50,111 bases of DNA from contig NW_019775972.1 of the NCBI RefSeq assembly GCF_001039355.2, forward strand, positions 100,075 to 150,185, given 5' to 3'. This DNA comes from Lingula anatina (lineage: Eukaryota; Brachiopoda; Lingulata; Lingulida; Lingulidae). Under the pieces are notes generated by a model. It saw only the letters and a program-made list of their open reading frames with translations, had not been told where the DNA came from and made no database searches. Of this stretch, positions 25,846 to 36,200 are shown piece after piece; position 1 is the first letter of the stretch; each line of letters begins with the position of its first letter. The translations under genes were made by a program, and so were the position numbers.

Positions 25846-26406
25846 CTGCAAGGCTTTTTAGTAGCAAGAAAAAGCACAAACATACCCAGTGTACAGAGTA
25901 TAAGTTAGTGTCATAAGGTCATGTTATCTATGAGGGGAGCACCTGTCACTGATAGGGAGATACCACTATGGTGACTTAACCATGCACATGCTCTGATGTA
26001 TTAGTACTAGTAAAATACTAGTGCTAGAACATTTACATCGTACGGCTATTAAAGAGTGAGGCTTTAAACAAGATGAGTCTTCTTGCAGTACTACTAGTTA
26101 CAACAACCATACCTTCACATTGTAAATGCTAACAGTATCTCTCTTCATTCCAATAATAAACTTGGCCTTGGCATCTATTTCCCTGAAAAAGACATCAATA
26201 TATTACCGAGAGACAAGCAAGTTAACGTCATACACCTTTTGAACTCGCGCTACTGTTTTAAACAGACCGCGCCATATTCAACAACGTACGTCAACAAACC
26301 TAGACTAGAGTCTGTTAAGAAGCGTGTTTACATGAAATTGACTGGTGAAATCTACTTACTTTTTGGTCATAGGCCTGACCCTTACGGCCACTTTTACGTT
26401 TGACAT
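21050..26406 (-). CDS. Kinesin-3 motor of KIF16 type (KIF16B / STARD9), 5' end only
   Basis: Three coding exons join in phase: 26360-26406, 26113-26182 and 21050-21169, giving the first 79 residues. The start MSNVKVAVRVRPMTKKE is the beta-1 strand of a kinesin motor. FIIGMKRDTVSIYNVK follows, then GDSRDKVKHFVFDYAYWSVD and the ASQE motif that precedes the P-loop. Insertion of a GDSR-KV segment before F-FDY/F-YWS is characteristic of the KIF16 branch: KIF16B moves early endosomes through a PX domain, and STARD9/KIF16A acts in mitotic pericentriolar material. The YWSV wording is closer to STARD9, but the tail needed to decide is absent. The P-loop (GQTGSGK) and later exons were not found down to position 1. 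The gene is incomplete in the window. Confidence 0.9.
22131..22161 (+). repeat. GGT repeats plus 17-base G run
   Basis: GTGGTGGTGG-type repeats run into an uninterrupted G17, with GGGGCTGGGG a little upstream. It has clear G-quadruplex potential on the plus strand, the template strand for kinesin transcription. Homopolymer length may be unreliable. Confidence 0.75.
25761..25846. repeat. Composite microsatellite (TG)n(GA)n(G)n
   Basis: About 13 TG units pass directly into about 24 GA units and then a run of about 11 G, inside kinesin intron 2. The purine tract could form triplex or non-B DNA. Length is likely polymorphic. Confidence 0.95.
26113..26182 (-). CDS. Kinesin KIF16-type exon 2
   Basis: The 70-nt exon follows TTTTTCAG and ends AAG before GTATGG. 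It completes the lysine of exon 1 and encodes EIDAKAKFIIGMKRDTVSIY then NVK. KIF16B has the same spacing (KD-EAKFIIQM then a short strand). Intron 1 is only 177 bp, while intron 2 below it is about 4.9 kb. Confidence 0.9.
26360..26406 (-). CDS. Kinesin KIF16-type exon 1 (start codon)
   Basis: ATG at 26406 opens MSNVKVAVRVRPMTK, and the exon ends with two bases of a lysine codon at a consensus donor (AAGTAAGT). Kinesin motor domains of this branch begin with the same VKVAVRVRP strand within a few residues of the initiator, so the start is secure. The exon is 47 nt with a phase 2 exit. It sits in a CpG-richer region consistent with a promoter-proximal position. Confidence 0.92.
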
Positions 26407-27010
26407 AGTTTCTGTACTTTCTAGCCGTTTTCCATCTTCATCTTAAAGGATTTGTAAGCCTCCTAACTATAAGCGTATACTCCATTGTAAAGTCACACAC
26501 TTAATGTGTGCGGATTCCCCGGGTTAGTCCATTTCGGCAGCTGAAAGGGGAGAAAAGGTGGCGCCGAAAAATGTGCAGTGTGAATAGAAACATTAGTTTT
26601 GGACTATTAGCATCTTAATTCTTAGTAAATTATTGACATAGTAATCAATGCATGGATTCTTTCTCCATAGTTTTCTCGAGTTACGATCGAATTTGATCGA
26701 TCAATGACTTTGCCGTGCTTGCCTGTGAACTTGACCGCTCCTGGAGGAAGATCAAATTTTGACAGCGAGATATAGTAACAGTAGTGGAGGCGAGGGAACT
26801 TCTACAAGTTCACAAGAAGGTGTAGGAGCGAAAAAAAAAACTTGGATCTGTTTTCTATGAGGGGCGGAGATATATCCTGTAGAGTGGTGTACTGTCAGCA
26901 TGCTATTCTTAGAGCACGAGTTACGATGTACGTTACGATGTATTACTTTACTGTGAGAGAATAAGCATTGGTGCTGTCACCTAACGGTCGCTGTCGAAGT
27001 TACGTCAACA
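26407..27010 (-). promoter_or_regulatory. Probable kinesin 5' leader and promoter region
   Basis: CpG dinucleotides are visibly denser here and just below (about 26240-27010) than in the surrounding AT-rich DNA. A very strong minus-strand acceptor (pyrimidine tract then CAG at 26541-26543) suggests a 5' UTR exon from 26540 to 26407, with a further non-coding first exon upstream. No TATA box is convincing. Palindromic GATC/TCGA clusters lie at 26680-26705. The promoter assignment is inference from position and base composition. Confidence 0.4.
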
Positions 27011-27700
27011 ATTTGTCCAGTTCTTCCACACTTATCAGCTGCGAAATTAGTACATGCCCCTTAAAACCACATAAGATACTGTAACGCTCGAAATGAAAAA
27101 CAATTAAAAAAGATGTCAACATGCATATATTTTATTTCATAATATCTTCGGGTTAGGAACCGGTTTAATTATTGGATCCTACTTAGGTTTGGATTTCACA
27201 GGTGTTTTTACAATCTCAAAGAACCTCCCCATAAATCTAACAAGTTAAAGAGGCAATGTAATAAAGTCATAAATACTGAACAGATAAAATGACAGCTTAT
27301 GATATTGAAAAATATGTACTTCTCATGACATGGCATATTAAATATGAAGTATATAACATATTTTCTACGTTAGACCAATTAAAGAACCAATAGACACAAA
27401 TGAATAAGAATGGAAAAATGAAGTGCAACTTGTAATGACCTGCACTGACTATCATCCACAACTTGAAAAGATACTTTTTTAACTGGTCCACTGGACCCTA
27501 AAAAAAGAAAATAAATCTCCTGGAATGCCTGCAGACTTTGCTGCCACCTATAAGTATGTTGCTCAAGCAACAGCATCTACAACATACATCACATGAAGAA
27601 TTATAAAATCACTCAAGGGCTGAATAAAATCTATCAGCATTCATTTCTAACCCAGTCAATATTAAAACCGCCTTGTAACATTCATGTAGTGATACAATAA

Positions 27701-29924
27701 TTTATTATAAAGAAGATATATTTGCATAAAAAGCCACAACAAACAATATTGTTTTCAAAATCATTGGAATGCAATTACACGCCACAAAAATGACAGAAAA
27801 CTATACTGTTGAATAAAAAAGAAATATGTGTTTTAGAAATTGATATAAAGTTTGAAATCATTTCAGCCCAGACCCCACATTTGGTTTTAGTGAGCAAGTG
27901 AATAACATTAGAGAATGAGAATTTTTTTTAAACAATTAATAATTTTAACACTAACAGCAGAAAACTTGGATGCCATTTCTCCATCATTGCACAATGGAAG
28001 CAGAGTAACAAATCTTAATATCAACAAACTTATTTGTACTGATAGAAGCTTGTTTTAAACTCATCAAATATTACTCAGGTTATTTCTTTCTTTCAGTCTG
28101 GGGGTTAAGTTCATGGAGAAAACGTACTCAAGCCAGAGGCCAATCTCAGTCAGGTCAGGTACAACTTCTTCAAAATGGTTTAAAATTTCACTCCCAAACA
28201 ATTTTTTACACATAGATTTTTTTCTTTTACTCCCAAACCACATTATTTATACCTTTGTGCATGGACCACATTTGATTTTCAACATAAACCTATACTCTCA
28301 GGCTTGTGTGCCTACCCTTCCCAAGACTGCCCTAGCCCAGCTCCTCTCCTAAGTGAGACAGAGAACAATTTATCTCAATTTGCACTCAAGAACTTCACAT
28401 GAACAGTGCATTTAACAGAACTGCTGTAGGATAGAGTCATTTTCATTCTGGAGGAGATAAAATACAGATACTATCACTGAATTGTGATAAATTGTGTTGT
28501 AAGCTTCACTAACACAATGAAATCACAACTGTTACTTGACTGATTGCATTTGTGTTTTAAACATTAATGTCCCAATTTAAAATACAAGGTATTGATAAAA
28601 TATACTAAGGTATTAATAATAAATGTCTATGTATATTATTTCAAACATTCTTCACAGATATATTATGTACCTTTGCATAAAACAGAAACTTGGTGGAGTT
28701 CTTTAAATGTTTATGGTGTACCCTTCATTAAAATCAAAATTTCATTAAATTCAATTTAGTAAACACTTACAAATCTCTACCCAATAAAATGTAAAATTGT
28801 TGGAATTCTTGAAACATTATGCAATTGTGGAATCTTAAAAAATAATTACAAACAAAATCACCTCCACATGTACTATTCAAACGATACCTACATAATGGCA
28901 TTCAAAGAGATTTACACTCATTCTTCTGATTTCATATCTATCTACCCTTGCCAGATTGCACTTTAAAAACAGTAAGACAATAACTTACCAGTTATCTTAA
29001 ATATCAAGATGTCCCCGCAGTTAATAAACATCACAATTGTAAAGCATTTACTACTGAATACATTTTAAACATTTACATTGTAAACAAGTATGTTATTATC
29101 AGATAGCAGAACTACAATAATGTGAACTCTAAAAGAACTGCATTCCTTTTCACTTTGCAACTTGCTCAATACATAGTTGACTAGTTATCCTAGCTAGAGA
29201 ATATTTTTTAAATTAAACAATGAAGTATATTTCTTCAATTGATTAAAATATTATTCATAAAAAAGAAGAACCATTAAATAATTTAGATTAGTAAAAGAAA
29301 AGATATTATAAACTTAAATGTAACTTGACTTTCTTAATACCAAATAAAACTTTGTATAAAAGAAATTAAATGCCTTGTTATGTTTTACAACTACATGTAT
29401 ATAATCTCTTATTAACAATACAGATGTCGAACCATCACCTTATTTTGCACAGTTACATTGGGGATTTTGATTCCAAACACACCCTTCCAGTTTCCTACTT
29501 GTGCCTTGTACATAATTTGATGATAATACATTTAATAAATGTTGGCACAGCCAAATCACAAATATTCCAAAAAGTGAAAACATTCTTAGAAAGTCTGTTG
29601 CTGTACTGAATGTCAACAATAAGATGACTACACTGTCTAAAGAGAGTCTCAGATCTACACTGTCTAAAGAGAGTCTCAGATTTTGCTGATTGTTTCACCT
29701 TTTTCTCCTTATTCCATGTTATTCCACCCAGACCTTATCTAAAACCAGATAAAAGCCATAAAGTGAAAAACTGGTACCTACCATCCATTACATAAAATAT
29801 TTTTAACCAGATTGCCATATCAGACTAAAAAGAAGACTAAACCCACAGATGTGAAATCTGCCTCCTTGAGTGCCAAGACTACTTAAAAAGATGTCAGGAG
29901 AGAGAGTCACAGTCCCTGCTCGGA
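27701..29924 (-). other. Probable SYT14/16 3' UTR and downstream sequence
   Basis: No coding exon is recognisable in this AT-rich stretch. The first canonical minus-strand AATAAA below the stop codon is at 27701-27706, and a second is at 27131-27136. A weaker ATTAAA occurs near 29531. The transcript end therefore cannot be fixed: the 3' UTR could be about 0.4 kb or about 2.2-2.8 kb. A 27-bp unit is duplicated in tandem at 29628-29681. Confidence 0.4.
29628..29681. repeat. 27-bp perfect tandem duplication
   Basis: Two exact copies of a 27-bp unit (starting CTACACTGTCTAAAG, ending TCTCAGAT), 244 bp past the SYT14/16 stop, probably in the 3' UTR. Perfect identity implies a recent event or a polymorphic repeat. 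Confidence 0.95.
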
Positions 29925-30025
29925 TCAAGGCTCCAGTAACACGTGCCACCTGCAAACCGTCTCTCCTCGGCTCTCCCTCATGTCGTTCCAATGTGAGATT
30001 TCCTCCTCTCCGCTGCTGTTCATAC
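29925..30025 (-). CDS. SYT14: SYT14/16 exon 10, C-terminus and stop
   Basis: The acceptor TTTTAAG is followed by a coding stretch ending in TGA at 29925-29927. It encodes [20 protein letters not shown] and [12 protein letters not shown]. Vertebrate SYT14 ends [30 protein letters not shown], so both frame and stop are secure. The CRWH-LLE ending is the usual synaptotagmin C-terminal WHxL motif, which matters for docking and trafficking in the family. The 3' UTR continues to lower coordinates. Confidence 0.96.
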
Positions 30026-30198
30026 CTTAAAATACAAGTAACATGGTTTATAACTTGACCAAAAAAAGGTTTTTCAAACATAAAAATATTAATTGATGCT
30101 ACAGGTAGGGCCATTCTATATCCGTCTTCCATTTGTGACATCTACTTTTTTTTCACAAAACTTCATCTTTTGATATATCATGAAAAATATAAAATTTG

Positions 30199-30242
<44 letters not shown>

Positions 30243-33200
30243 CTGTGGCTTAATTTCTTTTAATCATTTATGCAAGCGAGATGATAGAGTTTGGATTCCA
30301 CATCAAGACAAGTTCCCCAATGAGGCATCCCATTTACCAATGTACCACTAGCACATTGCAACCCTTAACCAAACCACATTGAAATAAAGTGTATTTTCAA
30401 CAATGAAAGTATATATAAAGTAAATTTCCATGGAATAAAATAGAGAAAAGATTCAAGTCAAATCAAGCCTCTTTCACCACACCAAGTATATTCAGAGCTG
30501 AAGCCCAATTTATATTTCCAAAAAATACTCACAACTATCATTCATGGGACCTTAAAATATCAGAACTTTGTGTAAAAGCAACGTACAATATCACTGATCT
30601 CTTTAGAATGGGCTTAGCCAAGGATATTCTAACAATAAAAAATGCATACATCCTTATTCATAAACAGATTACAATATCACTCATTCCAATGAGGATCACA
30701 CCATGCGTCAATAATTTTATCACCTGTTAGACATTAAGATGCTATTAATACCTTCTGACACAAAAATATCTCTATGAATCTTACCCAGTGAAAACCATCC
30801 AATCATTTCTTTCCTTTTCATGCTCCTCTTATTGTACACTGACACCATTAATGTCACATCAGGAAGCTGAAACAATGCCACTTGAAACATAAATGTCTCC
30901 TTAAATAACGGATTAGGCTGCCCTCTACGAATTGACGTCTTTGCTCTTGTGATTTCCTGTCCATTTGGAGACATCAGTGTAAGTTTGACATAAGTATCTG
31001 AAATAAGACAATTACAGTTCCCAAAATAAGAGAGAATAGCAGTGTTGTGCTATATGACAAACGTAATTTTGCCTTAGAGTGTATTTTTTAATGAAATCCT
31101 TTTTTTACAACACTGTGCCATGTAATTGTGGTAACAGATTTTACAGACACAAGTACAGGCAAAAGAGACGGCAATGAGAAAAAGCTTAAAAAGAAGACGA
31201 AACAAGATAAAATATCATGATCACTACTGATAGAAATTAAAATGAAAAAAAAAAAATAGTTAAAACCTAAAAAATAAGTATTTGCTGTTGACATTTGGAT
31301 TTCTAATATGTCCAGCAAAATGTTTATACCTTTTGCTTCACTGACCTACAGTTGTCTTGGCTATGCTTAAAGGGATAATAACTCTTCATATGAAATCTTT
31401 ATTTCACAATAAAAACATTGTGAGTGACTCATAAAAATATAATATATTCTGTTTTCCCACAAAAACGGCTGTTATAGCTATTATTCTGATATCTGAACTT
31501 GTCTTTAGACCACGTGACCTCCATTGATGGCTATACTCTGTTAAAATCTCTTAAGAGATTTTAACAAAAAAACCAAACTTTTTAGAAAAAAACCAGGGAC
31601 TAGCTTTGAATGTAAAAATGGATTCATTAACCATTGGTTAGTATGGGAAAATTGTTGTTGACTCCAGGAAAATTCATTTTTTGGCCGAAACGAAGAGTTA
31701 TTATCCCTTTAAGAGACTTTAGTTATAGTACTGTGAGGTCATTGCAAAATGATTGTCAAGAAGGCACTAACTTTTTTTTTTTTTTGGATTAGTCAGTCAA
31801 TCTCACCTGGAGCTCTGTTCATGGCCATGTTTCTGAAGTTGCTTCCCTTGATCACCTCCACAGACAGCCGTCCCGTGGTGCCATTGTAAGCCAATCCCAG
31901 CAGCAGCTCAGGCATGCCGCCATGCTGCATGGATTGCGTGGACGACGCGCTGTCACTGCGCGACAGACTGGACATATCAAACCCAGACTCACCATGCTGA
32001 AAAAAATTTATAGTGATGTTTAATTTTTGAAAAATAGTATGTCCTCACGTGTTCAAATAATTATTCTGAGAAATTGATGTTCCTGCAATTTGCAAACACT
32101 AGTTATAAAATTACAAAATGGTGGAAGCCATTTAAAACAAAAATTTAGATTCCAAATTATCTGAGGAATTATTTCATTAGGCACACTTTGAGCTCAACTG
32201 CACAATAAACTTATGTTATTTCATTCCAACAGCCATAACCACATGGGTTTCAAAATCTTTCTGTGCAAAGCATACAGCTTTTGAATTTGTTGTTCAAGGT
32301 CCCATACAAGGGAAACAAAGATGCAAAACTGATCTAGAAAGGTTCAATATGCAAAGACCTTAAAAGTGTTATGGCCCTTAAATATTCTCTAAAATCACGC
32401 CAATAGAAGCAATCCATTATCTAATTCAACACTGGACCCCATCCAGCTTCTATGCAATTTTTATGACAAATTATCTGCAAGATCTAGTACGGAGTCTTAT
32501 AAGCCACTCACGCTGAGATTACTCCTCGGCTCCAAGTTGACCCAGTGTGTGTTCTCTCCTTCCAGGCTGAGTGAGGCAAACCCTATGATACACTCCCCTA
32601 TCATCCTCTCTCTCCTCATCCTTTCTGTTCCATACAGACGGATACGAACACCCATGTCATTCACCTCCTCTGCAATATACAGAACAAAGGACTTAGGTTA
32701 ATAAGGATTACTGTTGAGCAGTAGAGGTTTTTGATATGAAGGAGCAAAATGTTTCAGGCAAATAAGGAAATGAGTGTTCTGTGACTCTTTTTTTCTACTT
32801 ATCAACTGATACTTTGATTAAATGAGTGATGGCATCCGGTTAAAGAGTTGCAGTATATTAATCAATATTTGGCATATTATGGCATGTCTATCTCATAACA
32901 TTGCAGTAAAATGTGAAGTCTTTTAAAAATGTGATAATCTAATGCTTTCCTAGTTTAAGTTTACAAGGCAATGCACTATTTGTTTGTCTATTTGTGTTTG
33001 TTTACTTGTGAATTTTATTCATCTTTTATTTATTTATACTGACAATAAACAGTTTTCTTTTAAGTAATTTTGAAAAGAAAAAAATAATATCATCATGGAT
33101 TTGATGTATAGCATTTAGAGTCGATAAATTTGAGTAGCTCTGATTCAAACAGAAATAACAACTTTTTACCTGGAGCAATCTTGGTGAATAGAAACTCTTC

Positions 33201-36200
33201 CTGAAATATTGGATCCTCTCCTGTCTTTACTCTAGTTTTGTGTCTCTGTTTCTTGCTAGGCAGCAGCAGTAGTCTCACTTGTGTGTGGTTGGCTCCTCCC
33301 CTCTCTCTGGTCGGAATGTCTTTGGCTTGGATGATTCCAACGTTCATCCTTTGTTTGGCAGCATCGTAGCTAAATGACACTTCTATACTCCCACATTTAG
33401 ATATAAGAGGAGGCTCAGGTTGAAGAATGTCACTTACATCAAAGAGATTCTCCTGTTAAAAAGGCAAGATTAAATGAATATTCTTATACTGAATTTCCAG
33501 AAAGATTACCCATCCGTAAAACTAACTTTCAATTTCATTTATTAAAACTGAAAGTTTATTAATAACACAAATTATATTCAATTTAACAATTTCATCAAAT
33601 TCATGCTTCTCTGAGCAAAACTTGAAAACCCTGCTTATTTACATAGGCATTTCTTGAGAGCTTTCACAAACTTTGTTAAACAATGGACAATTATCTAAAT
33701 TGAACAATCGAAAAAAATCAATTCAAAAATCTTCCTCTGTAGAACTAAAAAACGCAAATGGCCCTCGCTGCCAGTTTCAATACCCTCCATTTCATTGAAC
33801 GGCGACAGACATAAAACGATTAGTTTCACAAGGAAGTGAATTTGCCCTGGAACTTAGGCAGTTCTTGGAAAAAAATCTCTTGAGGGGCAGTTGTGATCAT
33901 GTTAAGAATTATTGATTGAGTTCTTCTTCCTCACTTACATCCGATGCTGCCCCAGGAGGCCTGGTATCACTCTGGGCGCCTTTAGTGGGGCTTCCCTCAA
34001 AGCCAGCATTGTCATAGCCTGGCATGTCACCTAGAAAAAGAAATAAAATATTTAAAAAAACAGAATGCATTATTTATATAACAGCATATGTTATGTGAAA
34101 GTCAATCACTGTGGAGTATTTTCATGTGCTTGTGTACATGATATTAAATAGCAGACATCTGAAAGAAAGTAGACAAAATCTATAAAATTATAATCTGATA
34201 GTGTCATTTTTGTCCTGGTTCTCCTTAAAATACATGATCAATAAAAGGACAATGAACTGCCGATGTGCAGCACCAAAAATCATTTTTTATCGCTGTTGTG
34301 CAACAACAAAATCGAATTACTGTCTGGCTGGCTGCACAATTAAGCCTAATAATTGCTTCAGTTTCACCAAGCAGAGCAAATTAATGACCCAAATGAAAAA
34401 CATCCAACAGGAATCAAACTGGTTCTAATACCCATGGGGTCAAAAACACAGATAATAATATAACATGTGCTGAGCAAACAGAAAATTTACTTTCTCGGGG
34501 GGAGGGGGGGGGGAGATATTCAAAACTATACAGGCCTCTGAAGCTCACAAGGCAAACAAAAAAGCATTTAATTTCAACTGCAGCAAAATCTTGAACTTTA
34601 TAGTCTTCTGGGATGATGTATTGAAATAGTCTATTCCAGCTGACAAGACAAACTGAAATGCAAAATCACACTCACTTAACCTTAACATAATGATAAAATA
34701 TTTTTTTTAATGAGGTGTCCAAAATTTGTGGGTAATTCCCATACATACCCCTGTCTTCATGGTGGGGTGATGCTGCTGTAGAACTCAGGTCACTCTCACT
34801 CTTGTGGCTAGGATTATGGCCATCCCCTTGGTCATTCAGTGATATCAAGTCTTTTTCCACAACCTTCTTTTCCTCTTCTGAGCGGTGACCATTGTCTGAC
34901 AGAGAGTAAAATATTACGGTAATGACTTGATCTTTTCAATGGTAGAAATTATGAACTTTACAGATACTGTATTTTTTAAGTCTTAATTTCTTAAAATAAG
35001 AGCAATCATATGGAGTGGTGGCAACAAAATTGAAAAGCAGACTACCTTTTAGTTCTATGCATTAAAAGCAACACAAATGTTATAAAAAATATAATTTTTA
35101 TGGTTTTAAAATGATGTATCTGAAAGTTTTCAGCCAGACAATTTTCATCCATTGAAAAGATTGAGTCATTACAGTATACAAATGACAATCTTTGAACAGT
35201 TGTCTTGTTTAACCTGTCAGACAAGATTCAGTATTTACCATGTGTTTCAATAAGATTTTATAATAATGCACAACAGATTCCAATTTTCATCCTACCAATA
35301 CTGTCAATCTATTATTTTTTCATTTTAGAAAGAACCACATATATGATGACTAAATAGGAGTAGGCGACAGAATTTTTTATCTTTAAAATTACCTACAGAT
35401 ACAATCAGCATTGGCTGACCTTTAAAGTAGTAACGACAACAGTGAAATCTATGCTACAGACTGAGCTAAAATCTTCTCACTTTCCTGAATTCCTCATATT
35501 TTCTCTTATGTAAGGTAATTTAGATCCAACAACACCCTTGATGTTCTTTCACACATAGCAAAGGAGGAAATCCCTTCAAAAGATTTTTTTATAAATCTCA
35601 ATATCTGATATAGACAATGCTGTTTGAAGGAAGGAGGGAGATGAAATGGCCCTGGTTACACCAGTCAGTCTGCTCTTGTTATACTTTTAAGCCTACTGGT
35701 TAAATTTGAAATCCATACATAATGGGAAAATCAATCTAAAACAACTAGTACCATTTACACCGGTTCTTAGAAAAATTACATTTCCTACTACCCTGACAGC
35801 AAATCTGATGATCAATGGAAAGCATCCAAGATGGCCTAAAATGAGGCTGTCTGCACTGAGTGATGTCATACAAAAATAGGAAATGTGAAATTTCATGAGT
35901 TGGGTTAACTTTACAGTGATAAGGCTGAAACTATATTCCCCATGAATGTCATCTTAAAAAGCAATACAAAAGTGACACACCATAAATCATTTTGGTGAGT
36001 CTGTACTGACGTGCAAAAATAGACTGTAATTCAATAATACTGGAGAGAAAACAACCAGAAAAATATCCATGGATATAAATTCTGTCAGACTTTGCAGCCA
36101 TTTTACACTTGCTAGTGTGCAACTAGCAAGTGGCACAGACATGTACAAAGGATGAGAAAAGAAAACAGGGTGAAAAGAGCAACAGAGTTAGAGGTGGAGA

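Larger units (their letters stand above)
21170..26112 (-). other. Kinesin intron 2
   Basis: Bounded by GTATGG at 26112 and TTTAATTTCAG at 21170. It contains a G homopolymer at 22145-22161 preceded by GGT repeats, and a TG/GA/G composite microsatellite at 25761-25846. Short open frames near 24703 and 25016 have no recognisable similarity or splice support. Confidence 0.8.

Noticed and set aside
29803-30141. Long minus-strand frame overlapping the last SYT14/16 exon
   Set aside because: It is a different frame from the conserved C-terminus (CRWHVLLEP) and has no family similarity.
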